The position numbers were made by a program, and so were the translations under genes. Below are positions 1 through 5,614 of a DNA stretch of 32,186 nt, in pieces. The stretch spans positions 1-32,186 of IMG/VR virus record IMGVR_UViG_3300027974_000095; one strand, 5' to 3'. Under the pieces are notes generated by a model. That model did not search any database. It worked only from the letters and a program-made list of their open reading frames with translations, and had not been told where the DNA came from. Numbering within the stretch: the stretch's first letter is position 1; the number at the start of each line of letters is the position of its first letter. This DNA is from a virus.

Positions 1-116
1 CTAGGATTCTTGTCACCGTTGCCGCGGCCATGCCCAGGTACAGGGCAGCTTGCAAGCCAGTTCCCGTTCACCTTCTTGGCGTTGCCTAAGGCTTTGGCTA
101 TTGTTTCAGTGTCCAT
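1..116 (-). CDS. Phage primase, N-terminal zinc-finger part (cut by window edge)
   Basis: Only the first 38 codons are inside the window; the frame runs off the left edge. After the ATG at 116 the peptide begins MDTETIAKALGNAKKVNGNW and continues with CPVPGHG then GDKNP. A Cys (C24) and His (H29) five residues apart, followed by a D-x-NPS-like turn, is how CHC2-type zinc-finger domains of phage primases and primase-helicases begin (family knowledge). The gene would make RNA primers or unwind DNA at the fork. It lies downstream of the SSB-like gene across a strong terminator, so it may be expressed at a lower level or by read-through. The ribosome binding site is weak. The Toprim/helicase parts cannot be seen, so primase versus primase-helicase fusion is undecided. 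Confidence 0.6.
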   Translation of the reverse strand, partial: MDTETIAKALGNAKKVNGNWLASCPVPGHGRGNGDKNP

Positions 117-140
117 GTTTTTGTTCTCAATTTTTAGAGG

Positions 141-169
141 AAAAAAAACCGGTGGGGATCAGCCACCGG
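141..169 (-). terminator. Rho-independent terminator after the SSB-like gene
   Basis: Read on the minus strand, CCGGTGG (169-163) pairs with CCACCGG (155-149) around a 7-nt loop, and is followed directly by eight T (148-141). A GC-rich 7-bp stem plus T8 is a textbook intrinsic terminator. It sits 16 nt past the stop of the SSB-like gene and 25 nt before the primase ATG, so it would reduce transcription from the early leftward operon into the primase gene. Confidence 0.8.
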
Positions 170-184
170 CCACCAGATTACTGG

Positions 185-757
185 TTAAAAGAACTCTTCG
201 TCATCCATCACTGGTGCAGGCGCTGGCTTGGCCGCCTTGCGTACAGGTGCTGGCGCTGGCTCAACAAAGTCCTCGCCATCCGCACTCATCCCCGCGGGAC
301 GTGCAACCCAACCCGCCAACTTGAAGTTCGGCACCCGCGTATTGCCCTTACCAACCTTCTCGGCTGTGCTGTTAACGTACTCGATGACCGGCAGCTTTCC
401 ATCAAAGTCATCGGCAGCTTTCTCGCACTCGTTGTAGATCTTCTCAAAACCCTTGCATGGACCGTAGGCGTTGGCGCTCCAATCAACCAAGCCGAGTTCC
501 TTTGAGTACAACGTCACCACAAACCCGCGCTTGTAGCCCTCGCCAGGCGACTGGCTCTTAGCGCCAAGCACCACATCCGGCTGCCAATCGCGTACACCAG
601 CACCAATCATCAGCCAGCCGGTCTGCACCGAGTCCAGGTCCATGACCACCTTCTTGAGTTGGATTTCCTCACCATCGCGGTTCGTCCAGGCGTTAGCTTG
701 GGGTGCAAAGCGGATGTAGCTGTTATTACTACCGTTGTTGTTTGAAAGATTAAGCAT
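185..757 (-). CDS. Single-stranded DNA-binding protein-like, with acidic tail
   Basis: This 190-residue protein is predicted to coat single-stranded DNA during phage replication. The N-terminal 150 residues contain beta-type stretches with aromatics (for example GWLMIGAGVRDWQPD and RGFVVTLYSKELG). They are followed by a Pro/Ala-rich linker (about 165-184) and an acidic tip ending MDDEEFF. A flexible linker plus an acidic, Phe-terminated tip is the signature by which bacterial and phage SSBs recruit partners (established for SSB and T7 gp2.5-like proteins). The OB-fold itself is inferred. An AGGAA ribosome site precedes the ATG at 757. It is the fifth gene of the leftward operon, directly after the nuclease, and is followed by a terminator. 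A ssDNA-annealing protein is the main alternative. Confidence 0.68.
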   Translation of the reverse strand: MLNLSNNNGSNNSYIRFAPQANAWTNRDGEEIQLKKVVMDLDSVQTGWLMIGAGVRDWQPDVVLGAKSQSPGEGYKRGFVVTLYSKELGLVDWSANAYGPCKGFEKIYNECEKAADDFDGKLPVIEYVNSTAEKVGKGNTRVPNFKLAGWVARPAGMSADGEDFVEPAPAPVRKAAKPAPAPVMDDEEFF

Positions 758-791
758 TTCAGTTCCTAAAGTAACGGGCTTGCGCCCAAAG

Positions 792-1847
792 TTAGATGTC
801 AGAGGATTCCAACATCTTTGCCAGAGTCAGTCCAGAGGACACTTTCTCTGTCAAATCGTCGAGCAAGTGCTTGTCGCCCTTGCTTAGTAGTTTTTCAGCT
901 TGCGCTGGCGTTATCGGTTCGCTCTTGTACAGCTTGGCGGTTTCAATCGGCAAGTCGCTGATGTCGATGTCTGCCTTCCACTTGCGAATAGCGCGTTTTG
1001 GTACTAGGTTCCAACCTGGCACTGCACCACCACCTTCTAGGCGAGTAAACGCCACCTTCTTCAGTTCCTCGTAAAAAGCCTCCACCAGTTCGCCCTGCTC
1101 CAACCAGGTGGCAATCTCGCTCTCTGTGAGTTCCTTTGTAGGCGCCAAAGGCAACTCGTAAGCCTTCTCGCGCAGGGCTGGGCAGTGTAGCTTGGCGGGA
1201 CAGTACTTGCAGGCATCGCGCGACGGTGTAGGATAGGCGTTCATTGTCGCAATGTCGTTGACCGCCTTCATCAACTCGTTATCCCGCCACTGCAGCAAGT
1301 CGTACAGGCTCATCTCGTGAGTACGGTTGGCGCCGACCTGGGGCTGGACAATCGTTAAGCGAATCGTCTGGAAATCACCCAGTTCACGCATCATGGCAAG
1401 AGCGTAAATCTTTAGCTGTGCGCTGTCTGCGCTGACAAAGTTGCGGCCCGTCTTCAAGTCCACGATCTCGATGATGCTGTCCTTGACGCTGTACCCGACA
1501 ACGTCGCACGTCCCTGCCAATTGCAACTGCATAGTGTCGAGCACCGTCCCGTGCTGCTCCACCAGAACCCGCCCCAGGTCAGTCTCCAGGCGCTTGATGG
1601 TGTCCAGGTGTAGCTGCGCGAATTCAGCGTTCTGCTCAGTGATGCGGATGCCCTCCACCAGGGTACCGATGGAGTTCTTCGGGTCATCCTCTGTCTGCCA
1701 GCACGTCTCTGCCAGCGCGTGGATGGCCGTGCCAATCTGCGCTGCCTCACCACTTGGTGACTCGGGGATGCCGACACTCAGGTGGACACTGGCCGGACAA
1801 GCCATCCAGCGTGCCGCGGCGCTCGGCCTTAGTTTGATACGTTCCAT
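792..1847 (-). CDS. RecB/Cas4-like PD-(D/E)XK nuclease (DUF2800-type)
   Basis: The 351-residue product looks like the DUF2800 phage family, a PD-(D/E)XK exonuclease related to Cas4 and AddB. Visible motifs in order are: C17 in an early CPAS motif; GTAIHALAE (39-47, with H43); a motif II Asp (D115) in GTCDVVGYS; IVDLKTGR (128-135, with D130 and K132); a helix with Q144 in QLKIYALA; and a Cys cluster CKYCPAKLHC (C213, C216, C222). C17 plus the three late cysteines matches the four ligands of the Fe-S cluster that closes such nuclease domains. The predicted role is end resection for recombination-dependent replication, together with the adjacent SSB-like and RuvC-like proteins. Its start overlaps the end of the preceding 73-residue gene by 19 nt. 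All key residues appear intact. Confidence 0.82.
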   Translation of the reverse strand: MERIKLRPSAAARWMACPASVHLSVGIPESPSGEAAQIGTAIHALAETCWQTEDDPKNSIGTLVEGIRITEQNAEFAQLHLDTIKRLETDLGRVLVEQHGTVLDTMQLQLAGTCDVVGYSVKDSIIEIVDLKTGRNFVSADSAQLKIYALAMMRELGDFQTIRLTIVQPQVGANRTHEMSLYDLLQWRDNELMKAVNDIATMNAYPTPSRDACKYCPAKLHCPALREKAYELPLAPTKELTESEIATWLEQGELVEAFYEELKKVAFTRLEGGGAVPGWNLVPKRAIRKWKADIDISDLPIETAKLYKSEPITPAQAEKLLSKGDKHLLDDLTEKVSSGLTLAKMLESSDI

Positions 1848-2050
1848 TTTTCTCTCTCTCTTTCGTGGTCGTTTGAAATGATTGCGTAGGCTTGTTTGCG
1901 TACTTCGGCGGTGACCGCGTGACCCAAGTCCTCGGGGTCTAGCAGGCGCTTTAGCAGGACAGTCTTATCGCGTGAGGACTCGCGCTCCTTCTCTAGCTGA
2001 GTCCCCAGCCAGATAATGTGCTCGCGCATAGTTTTGAGTTGGTCAAGCAT
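1829..2050 (-). CDS. Small coiled-coil protein of unknown function
   Basis: This 73-residue, charged, strongly helical protein has a Leu/Glu/Lys/Arg-rich N-terminal half (MLDQLKTMREHIIWLGTQLE) compatible with a coiled coil. I do not recognise the family. Its start lies inside the last codons of the RuvC-like gene (8-nt overlap), and its end overlaps the nuclease start by 19 nt. It is therefore translationally coupled on both sides and almost certainly a real gene. No separate ribosome site is visible. Its position suggests an accessory to the recombination module, which is inference only. Confidence 0.6.
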   Translation of the reverse strand: MLDQLKTMREHIIWLGTQLEKERESSRDKTVLLKRLLDPEDLGHAVTAEVRKQAYAIISNDHEREREKWNVSN

Positions 2051-2516
2051 GGCGAGTGATGTACCAATAGGCTATCAAAGCAGCATCTGCGCGGCCATCA
2101 TCCTTGGCACGCTTGAACAGTTCAGCGCGTGTCGGGAACAGTTCCATTGCACGCATACGGCTGGCATCCTTGCCCGCTGCACGGCCTACAGCCTTCGTCC
2201 AGGTGGCAGGGGTGACATAGGTGCTGGGCAATTTAAGACCCGCCACAACGCCTTCTATGATGCCTGCTGACCGCCCAAAGTTAAACATACTGCTAACACC
2301 CTGACCAGGCATTGCGCCAACCTTTTCAATCGCAACGTGAGAGTTAGGATAGCCTTCCAATATGTCGCGTAATGTGACGGCGCTGATATGCCGTTTCTTT
2401 GTCTTGCCAGAGTCCACTTCCAATGTAGGCATATCCACTACGCTGTGCAATACGTTGTCCCTATATATGGCAATTGCGCCACTGATGCCTGGGTCAATGC
2501 CGACGGTGTAACTCAT
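2043..2516 (-). CDS. RuvC-like Holliday junction resolvase
   Basis: The 157-residue protein has the RNase H-fold resolvase signature. It begins with VGIDPGISGAIAI (D8), has an acidic residue after the third strand in VAIEKVGAMPGQG (E64), and ends with DDGRADAALIAYW (D140, D144). These four acidic residues correspond to the catalytic Asp-Glu-Asp-Asp set of RuvC, and the length matches bacterial RuvC (about 170). The predicted function is cutting four-way junctions, either in recombination intermediates or to debranch DNA before packaging. The ATG at 2516 overlaps the TGA of the upstream regulator (ATGA), so the two are co-translated. The protein would be cytoplasmic. Confidence 0.87.
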   Translation of the reverse strand: MSYTVGIDPGISGAIAIYRDNVLHSVVDMPTLEVDSGKTKKRHISAVTLRDILEGYPNSHVAIEKVGAMPGQGVSSMFNFGRSAGIIEGVVAGLKLPSTYVTPATWTKAVGRAAGKDASRMRAMELFPTRAELFKRAKDDGRADAALIAYWYITRHA

Positions 2517-2743
2517 TGCTCACGCTCCTTCTGCAGCATCAACAACCTGACTTCCACCAGCGCGTCGCAAGCCTCTTGCAGCTTGATGACTGCGCTGTAC
2601 AGTGGCACTACCTTGCCGGTGCTCCAGCGGCTCACCTGAGCCTTGTCAATGTTTGCGGCGTAAGCGACATCGGACAAAGTAAAGCCTGACCGTTCCGCTT
2701 TCTCGCGGATGGCTCTGATTGCTTGTTGTGTAGTGGATTCCAT
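2513..2743 (-). CDS. XRE/Cro-like helix-turn-helix regulator
   Basis: This 76-residue DNA-binding protein has a helix-turn-helix at about residues 22-41 (TLSDVAYAANIDKAQVSRWS), the pattern of XRE/Cro-type repressors, followed by an extra helical C-terminal segment that could dimerise. It is the first gene of the leftward early operon and starts at 2743 behind an AAGGAG ribosome site (2757-2762). It faces the rightward early operon across a 139-bp control region with promoter-like elements on both strands. The inference is that it represses one or both promoters, as Cro- or CI-like proteins do. No CI-type cleavage domain is present. Whether this means a lysogeny switch cannot be told, because no integrase lies in the window. 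Confidence 0.75.
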   Translation of the reverse strand: MESTTQQAIRAIREKAERSGFTLSDVAYAANIDKAQVSRWSTGKVVPLYSAVIKLQEACDALVEVRLLMLQKEREQ

Positions 2744-2771
2744 GATTAGATTATCATCTCCTTGTTGATGG

Positions 2772-2801
2772 ATTATACAAGGAAATGTCTAGGTGTTTTC
2801 C
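2772..2801 (-). promoter_or_regulatory. Putative promoter of the leftward early operon
   Basis: On the minus strand a perfect -10 hexamer TATAAT (2777-2772) lies 10 nt before the AAGGAG ribosome site of the regulator gene. The expected -35 position (about 2795-2801) reads GGAAAA or GAAAAC, a poor match. This would suit an activated or tightly regulated promoter. It is called from the consensus alone. Confidence 0.5.
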
Positions 2802-2824
2802 CTAATGCATTTCGCAACTGATGT

Positions 2825-2854
2825 TTGTGATGTATGTGTCATCTATTATATGAT
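2825..2854 (+). promoter_or_regulatory. Putative promoter of the rightward early operon
   Basis: TTGTGA (2825-2830) and TATGAT (2849-2854) are separated by 18 bp and match the sigma-70 -35 and -10 boxes in 4/6 and 5/6 positions. Transcription would start near 2861, about 22 nt before the first rightward ATG at 2883, which has AGGAA just upstream. Confidence 0.5.
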
Positions 2855-2866
2855 GCTACTGTCATC
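2829..2866. promoter_or_regulatory. Paired operator-like boxes GATG-N7-CATC
   Basis: Two 15-bp boxes of the same form lie at 2829-2843 and 2852-2866: GATG, seven bases, CATC. Both share TGTCATC at the right end and are preceded by T. They are 23 bp apart (about two helical turns); the first lies between -35 and -10, and the second overlaps the -10 and start site of the rightward promoter. A one-mismatch copy (GATT-N7-CATC) is at 2744-2758, next to the regulator start codon. This is the layout expected for repressor binding sites; the protein that binds is inferred to be the adjacent XRE-like regulator. Confidence 0.5.
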
Positions 2867-2882
2867 AACCACTAGGAACAAC

Positions 2883-3185
2883 ATGAAACTTACAGACCGT
2901 CAACGCAGCCAGCTACGCGCTGCTGCCGTATTCGGAGGCGACCACGTCAGCAAGGTCGCCGCCGCTTTGCAGCTAGAAAACCCCGAGGCATTCTGGCAGG
3001 AGCGTGAACTGCACCAGCGTAACTTCTGGCATGAGCCTATGTCTTACGGGTTTACATTGCCGCACCGTAGCTTTGTCCATAAATATGTGCCTGGCCGTAG
3101 GAATGAATACGGTCTTGAGCAGCGTCAGATCATGGCGCAAAACCATTACCTCACCATCACCCGCCAGATCGGAGTCGGCGAATGA
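2883..3185 (+). CDS. First rightward early protein, unknown function
   Basis: This 100-residue protein starts MKLTDRQRSQLRAAAVFGGD. The ATG at 2883 is chosen over the in-frame ATG at 2793 because AGGAA lies 5-8 nt upstream and because the upstream stretch covers the control region. The N-terminal 35 residues form a helical, possibly helix-turn-helix-like segment (residues about 8-32); the rest is rich in Arg, His and aromatics. I do not recognise the family. As the first gene after the putative switch it would be made immediately after infection. The stop overlaps the next start as ATGA. Confidence 0.6.
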   Translation: MKLTDRQRSQLRAAAVFGGDHVSKVAAALQLENPEAFWQERELHQRNFWHEPMSYGFTLPHRSFVHKYVPGRRNEYGLEQRQIMAQNHYLTITRQIGVGE

Positions 3186-3268
3186 AATCCTTAATTCTTG
3201 ACGCGCTGCTTTCCAGCGCAATCCTTGCTGGCCTAGCTTACGTTATTACACAATGGTGGTTCCTATGA
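3182..3268 (+). CDS. 28-residue single-span membrane peptide
   Basis: The ATG at 3182 overlaps the preceding stop (ATGA) and has GGAG 7 nt upstream. The peptide is MKSLILDALLSSAILAGLAY followed by VITQWWFL. It is almost entirely hydrophobic after Lys2, with one transmembrane helix (about 3-27) and an aromatic C-terminal end. The stop at 3266-3268 overlaps the start of the next gene. The coupling on both sides and the proper ribosome site support a real gene. The function is unknown; small membrane peptides in phage early regions are often involved in host takeover or superinfection exclusion, but nothing specific is seen here. Confidence 0.55.
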   Translation: MKSLILDALLSSAILAGLAYVITQWWFL

Positions 3269-3513
3269 TGAATCCTTTAGAGATCGAGATCAAACGCACC
3301 GTGTTCGCGCACCTGCCTGCGGTTGGCGACTTTGGCATCCTGTCACGCGGTGACCTGGCTACGGTGCTGCACACGGCTTGCACTGAGGCGGCCCTCGCAG
3401 GCTGGGCGCGTGGCGCTGAGTCTGCCCAGAAACGCTTGGACCAGGAACTGGAGATGTTGCGTACAGAACTGAAGTCCCTTCAGACTGAACTGGCGTATGC
3501 CAAGGCGAATTAG
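3265..3513 (+). CDS. Small protein with C-terminal coiled coil, unknown
   Basis: The product is 82 residues if it starts at the ATG 3265 (81 from 3268); both overlap the upstream stop, and an ATG at 3253 is also in frame. It has no signal or membrane segment. The C-terminal third (about 55-80) contains heptads of Leu, Glu and Gln, for example LDQELEMLRTELKSLQTELA, and should form a coiled coil. The family is not recognised. It sits inside the cluster of small rightward genes, between two tiny membrane peptides. Confidence 0.55.
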   Translation: MMNPLEIEIKRTVFAHLPAVGDFGILSRGDLATVLHTACTEAALAGWARGAESAQKRLDQELEMLRTELKSLQTELAYAKAN

Positions 3514-3595
3514 CCTAGTCGTTGTGGCGCTCTGCGCCATGCTCTTTATGTTTGATTCACCGGAGTACCAACAATGGATAACGATGATGAAATAG
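3497..3595 (+). CDS. 32-residue membrane peptide overlapping both neighbours
   Basis: The frame from ATG 3497 gives MPRRISLVVVALCAMLFMFD then SPEYQQWITMMK. This has the positive-inside N-terminus and single hydrophobic segment (about 5-19) of a small membrane protein. It starts inside the end of the previous gene (17-nt overlap) and ends 22 nt inside the next gene, bridging a gap of 60 nt that otherwise holds nothing. The ribosome site is weak, so translational coupling would be needed. The positively charged start plus hydrophobic span argues for reality, but its short length leaves doubt. Confidence 0.38.
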   Translation: MPRRISLVVVALCAMLFMFDSPEYQQWITMMK

Positions 3596-3759
3596 AGTCC
3601 TGGGCCAGCCTGGTCCTGGGACTGATAGCGTGGATATTTTTCTTCATTGGCCTGATGGCCGTTGTAGCCGCAGCCTGCATGGCCTGGGGCTACTTCACAT
3701 ATCAACCACTTTGCGGCAGCATTGCCGCCTTATTTACCCAGGAGTGCAAATTAACATGA
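3574..3759 (+). CDS. 61-residue membrane protein, unknown function
   Basis: The protein has an acidic N-terminus (MDNDDEIE) and then a long hydrophobic stretch (about 10-43, SLVLGLIAWIFFFIGLMAVV and on) that could cross the membrane once or as a tight hairpin. A short tail with two cysteines follows. GGAG lies about 9 nt before the ATG at 3574. It overlaps the start of the next gene by 4 nt. This is the third hydrophobic product in under 600 bp of the rightward operon. The family is not recognised; the location fits an early inner-membrane protein, not a lysis protein, because the lysis genes lie elsewhere. Confidence 0.6.
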   Translation: MDNDDEIESWASLVLGLIAWIFFFIGLMAVVAAACMAWGYFTYQPLCGSIAALFTQECKLT

Positions 3760-4220
3760 CCGGATTTGATTCAAAGCAGCGCATGGCTGCGGACAAAAAC
3801 AACTGGAAGCGCGGCAGCATAGCCTTGGCAAGACAACTATGCTATGAAATAGCAGGGGCAACCAACGGAGATGACGACATAAGCGGATGCGAGTACGGCA
3901 GCGTGGATATAGCCGAGATTCTTTCGGCAGAAATTGAGAGATTGCGTGAAGCCTTGGCACAGCCAGCGCAGGAGCCTGTGGCGTTGGTAATTGATGGTGT
4001 GCTTGTGAAATCTGCTTTGCCTGAAAAGTACACAGGGCATCTCTACACCACCCCACCACAGCCAGCGCAGGAGCCTGACGCACTAACCATCGCATACCAG
4101 TCGGGCTTTTACGATGGCAAGAAAGCAGCACTGGCCGGGCGCGAGTGGAACTTCTGCGAACGTTGCGGTAAACGCACAAACGATATCCACACTTGCACAC
4201 CACCACAGGGGGACGCATGA
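3756..4220 (+). CDS. Ea22-like early protein with zinc-binding C-terminus
   Basis: This 154-residue protein starts at 3756 (MTGFDSKQRMAADKNNWKRG), with AGGAG upstream and ATGA overlap with the previous gene. The middle has the modular style of the phage Ead/Ea22-like family: an EIERLREAL helix, then QPAQEPVALVIDG, then an LPEKYTGHLYTTPP segment and a second QPAQEP (69-74 and 102-107). The C-terminus has CERC (C134, C137) and later H145 and C147, a possible zinc knuckle. Ea22-like proteins are early, dispensable phage proteins of poorly known function. The duplicated QPAQEP segment is encoded by a 21-bp direct repeat, suggesting growth of the region by slippage or recombination. Confidence 0.55.
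   Translation: MTGFDSKQRMAADKNNWKRGSIALARQLCYEIAGATNGDDDISGCEYGSVDIAEILSAEIERLREALAQPAQEPVALVIDGVLVKSALPEKYTGHLYTTPPQPAQEPDALTIAYQSGFYDGKKAALAGREWNFCERCGKRTNDIHTCTPPQGDA
3958..4077 (+). repeat. 21-bp direct repeat, 99 bp apart, in the Ea22-like gene
   Basis: The same 21 bases (CACAGCCAGCG followed by CAGGAGCCTG) occur at 3958-3978 and 4057-4077. The spacing of 99 bp is 33 codons, so the copies stay in frame and encode the two AQPAQEP-type segments. Each copy also contains AGGAG, a ribosome-site-like core, although no start codon follows at a useful distance. Confidence 0.85.
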
Positions 4221-4378
4221 TTTGCCCAACTTGCTCCGCGTGGACTCGCACACTTGAGACTCGGCACAAATACGACAACGAAGTTTATCGCCGGTATGAG
4301 TGCGCCAATGGCCACCGGTTCTCAACAATGGAAAGAGTGAAAGTAGAACGTGCAGCCAACCCGCCTAAAGCAGATTGA
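4217..4378 (+). CDS. Zinc-ribbon protein, NrdR/Ogr-like
   Basis: This 53-residue protein starts at 4217 (ATGA overlap) and begins MICPTC. C3, C6, C29 and H33 form a CxxC...CxxxH zinc site; the segment between them reads ETRHKYDNEVYRRYEC, followed by NGHRFSTMERV. This arrangement is very close to the N-terminal zinc ribbon of the NrdR regulator and also resembles Ogr/Delta-type phage transcription activators. The ATP-cone domain of NrdR is absent. The predicted role is nucleic-acid binding or contact with RNA polymerase as an early regulator. The following gene starts inside its 3' end, so the two are coupled. Confidence 0.6.
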   Translation: MICPTCSAWTRTLETRHKYDNEVYRRYECANGHRFSTMERVKVERAANPPKAD

Positions 4379-4736
4379 GAGCGCCCTCAGAAAGCGCCCT
4401 ATGACTTGCGTGGAGTTGGCCGCCACCGTGTTCCTGTCAGAGCGTGCGGTTGAGCACAACATGAATAGGATGCATGAGCGCGGCCAGGTCCATGTCGCAG
4501 GCTGGGAGCGTACTGCTGGATCATTTGCTCGTGTCTATGCTTTTGGAATAGGCGCTGATGTCCCCAGGCCAGAGCGTAAATCTGTGCGCGAGAGGGTCCA
4601 GCGTTTGCGTAAGCGCGAGTCCCAGGAGGACAAAGACTTTCGGCTGGCGCGTGAGCGTGGCAAGCGCAGGAAGATCAAGGTTGATCCGCTGATGGCGGCT
4701 TTTTATGGAGCCAGCAAGCCGCCAATTTCTTTTTGA
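4350..4736 (+). CDS. Winged-helix-like basic DNA-binding protein
   Basis: The 128-residue product starts at GTG 4350, overlapping the zinc-ribbon gene by 29 nt. Residues about 5-55 look like a winged helix (LKQIESALRKRPMTCVELAA, then SERAVEHNMNRMHERGQVHV), with helix-turn-helix and wing. The second half (about 75-115) is highly basic (RERVQRLRKRESQEDKDFRL, RERGKRRKIKV). This combination suggests a DNA-binding regulator or a nucleic-acid-bound accessory protein. It is the last gene of the rightward operon. Its final 34 nt overlap, tail to tail, the last gene of the late operon, with no terminator visible between them. The start codon is uncertain because the ribosome site is weak. Confidence 0.58.
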   Translation: MQPTRLKQIESALRKRPMTCVELAATVFLSERAVEHNMNRMHERGQVHVAGWERTAGSFARVYAFGIGADVPRPERKSVRERVQRLRKRESQEDKDFRLARERGKRRKIKVDPLMAAFYGASKPPISF

Positions 4737-5611
4737 TACGGCAAAAGAATGTCCTGCACAGCCTTGGATTGTTCGCTTAAATGCTTATCAAAATCCAACA
4801 TCTTTGCTATCTTCTCGTCCGGTAAGTCTACTTTGTACAGGTTGCCGGTGTTGCGAATTACGTTAGCGGTGTTTTCTATTTCTGCGGGCGGTAGACCGGC
4901 ATCTTTTGCAAAAGACCTAAACGCGCTTTCGCCACCATTTTTACGCCAATATTTAGCAACATCACCTAATGGGCCTTGTGCCGTTGAAAGTTGTTCAGCA
5001 TAGCCTCTAGCAACATTAGGGCTTTCCGCAGTGTAGATGCCATGCCCATAAGCCTGTGCGCCTTCACCTGTACCAATTTTGCTTGCGTCAAACTCGCCTA
5101 GCGGATTCCTTGGCGTTGGTGGCAATGTGTGCGGCGTGCCGTGATACACATCCAATGGGCTTATGGTGCGGTTACCCATAGCGCCTAGCATCTCAGCAGG
5201 CAAACCGCCACGCTTCATAATTTGCGGCACAACGCGCTCCGCTAAACGCTCGCCAGCCCGACCTGTTGCCATTGCGCCTTCACCGGCCATGCGTGCTGCT
5301 GGCCGCAAAGGTATCGCGCTGAGTGCTGCCGCTTCGGGAATGATTGGAGGTATCCGCGCATCTGACAGCAGGCCGCCGGCGTAGCTAAGAGCGTTCTGCG
5401 CCATCTGGCTGCGCGGCTGGTAGGTGTTGCGCTCCATGAACCTACGGGCCTCTTCCTCGGCAATACGGACACCTTCCGGCGTGCCGTACCTTCCGCTTCT
5501 GACGCCCTTGTAGACGCCGTATGGCATCCCTACCATCCCAGAGACAGCACCAGTGCCAAGCATGGCGCCTGTCTCGCCAATCGCCTCCAGGTAGTCGAGC
5601 AGTCCGGCCAT
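4703..5611 (-). CDS. Virion-associated protein with truncated ADP-ribosyltransferase-like domain
   Basis: This 302-residue protein is the last gene of the late operon. Residues 1-100 are Gly/Ala-rich and helical, like internal virion proteins. From about residue 152 there is an ART-type region: DVYHGTPH (154-161, H157), FDASKIGTGEGAQ (174-186), YGHGIYTAE (188-196), then NLYKVDLPDEKIAKMLDFDK (257-276). Tyr-His-Gly-Thr followed by a G-x-G-x-Y motif matches the first two parts of the H-Y-E class of ADP-ribosyltransferases (PARP and diphtheria-toxin group), and this exact style occurs in phage polyvalent and ejection proteins. Family members, as I recall them, go on to a third strand (a GI-x-Y-x-D region and a SNYVVFD-like motif), but this protein stops soon after the KMLDFDKHLSEQS region. 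It may be inactive, or completed in trans. Confidence 0.6.
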   Translation of the reverse strand: MAGLLDYLEAIGETGAMLGTGAVSGMVGMPYGVYKGVRSGRYGTPEGVRIAEEEARRFMERNTYQPRSQMAQNALSYAGGLLSDARIPPIIPEAAALSAIPLRPAARMAGEGAMATGRAGERLAERVVPQIMKRGGLPAEMLGAMGNRTISPLDVYHGTPHTLPPTPRNPLGEFDASKIGTGEGAQAYGHGIYTAESPNVARGYAEQLSTAQGPLGDVAKYWRKNGGESAFRSFAKDAGLPPAEIENTANVIRNTGNLYKVDLPDEKIAKMLDFDKHLSEQSKAVQDILLPYQKEIGGLLAP

Positions 5612-5614
5612 CGT

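Noticed and set aside
10-505. Two overlapping plus-strand frames at the left edge
   Set aside because: They run across the primase start, the terminator and the SSB-like gene on the opposite strand and have shadow-like composition.
792-1847. Cas4 of a CRISPR system
   Set aside because: The motifs fit Cas4-like folds in general, but the neighbours are RuvC-like, SSB-like and primase genes, so a recombination/replication exonuclease is the simpler reading.
1441-1881. Plus-strand open frame of 146 codons opposite the nuclease gene
   Set aside because: The minus strand carries intact nuclease motifs over the same bases, and the plus-strand translation shows no domain and no ribosome site.
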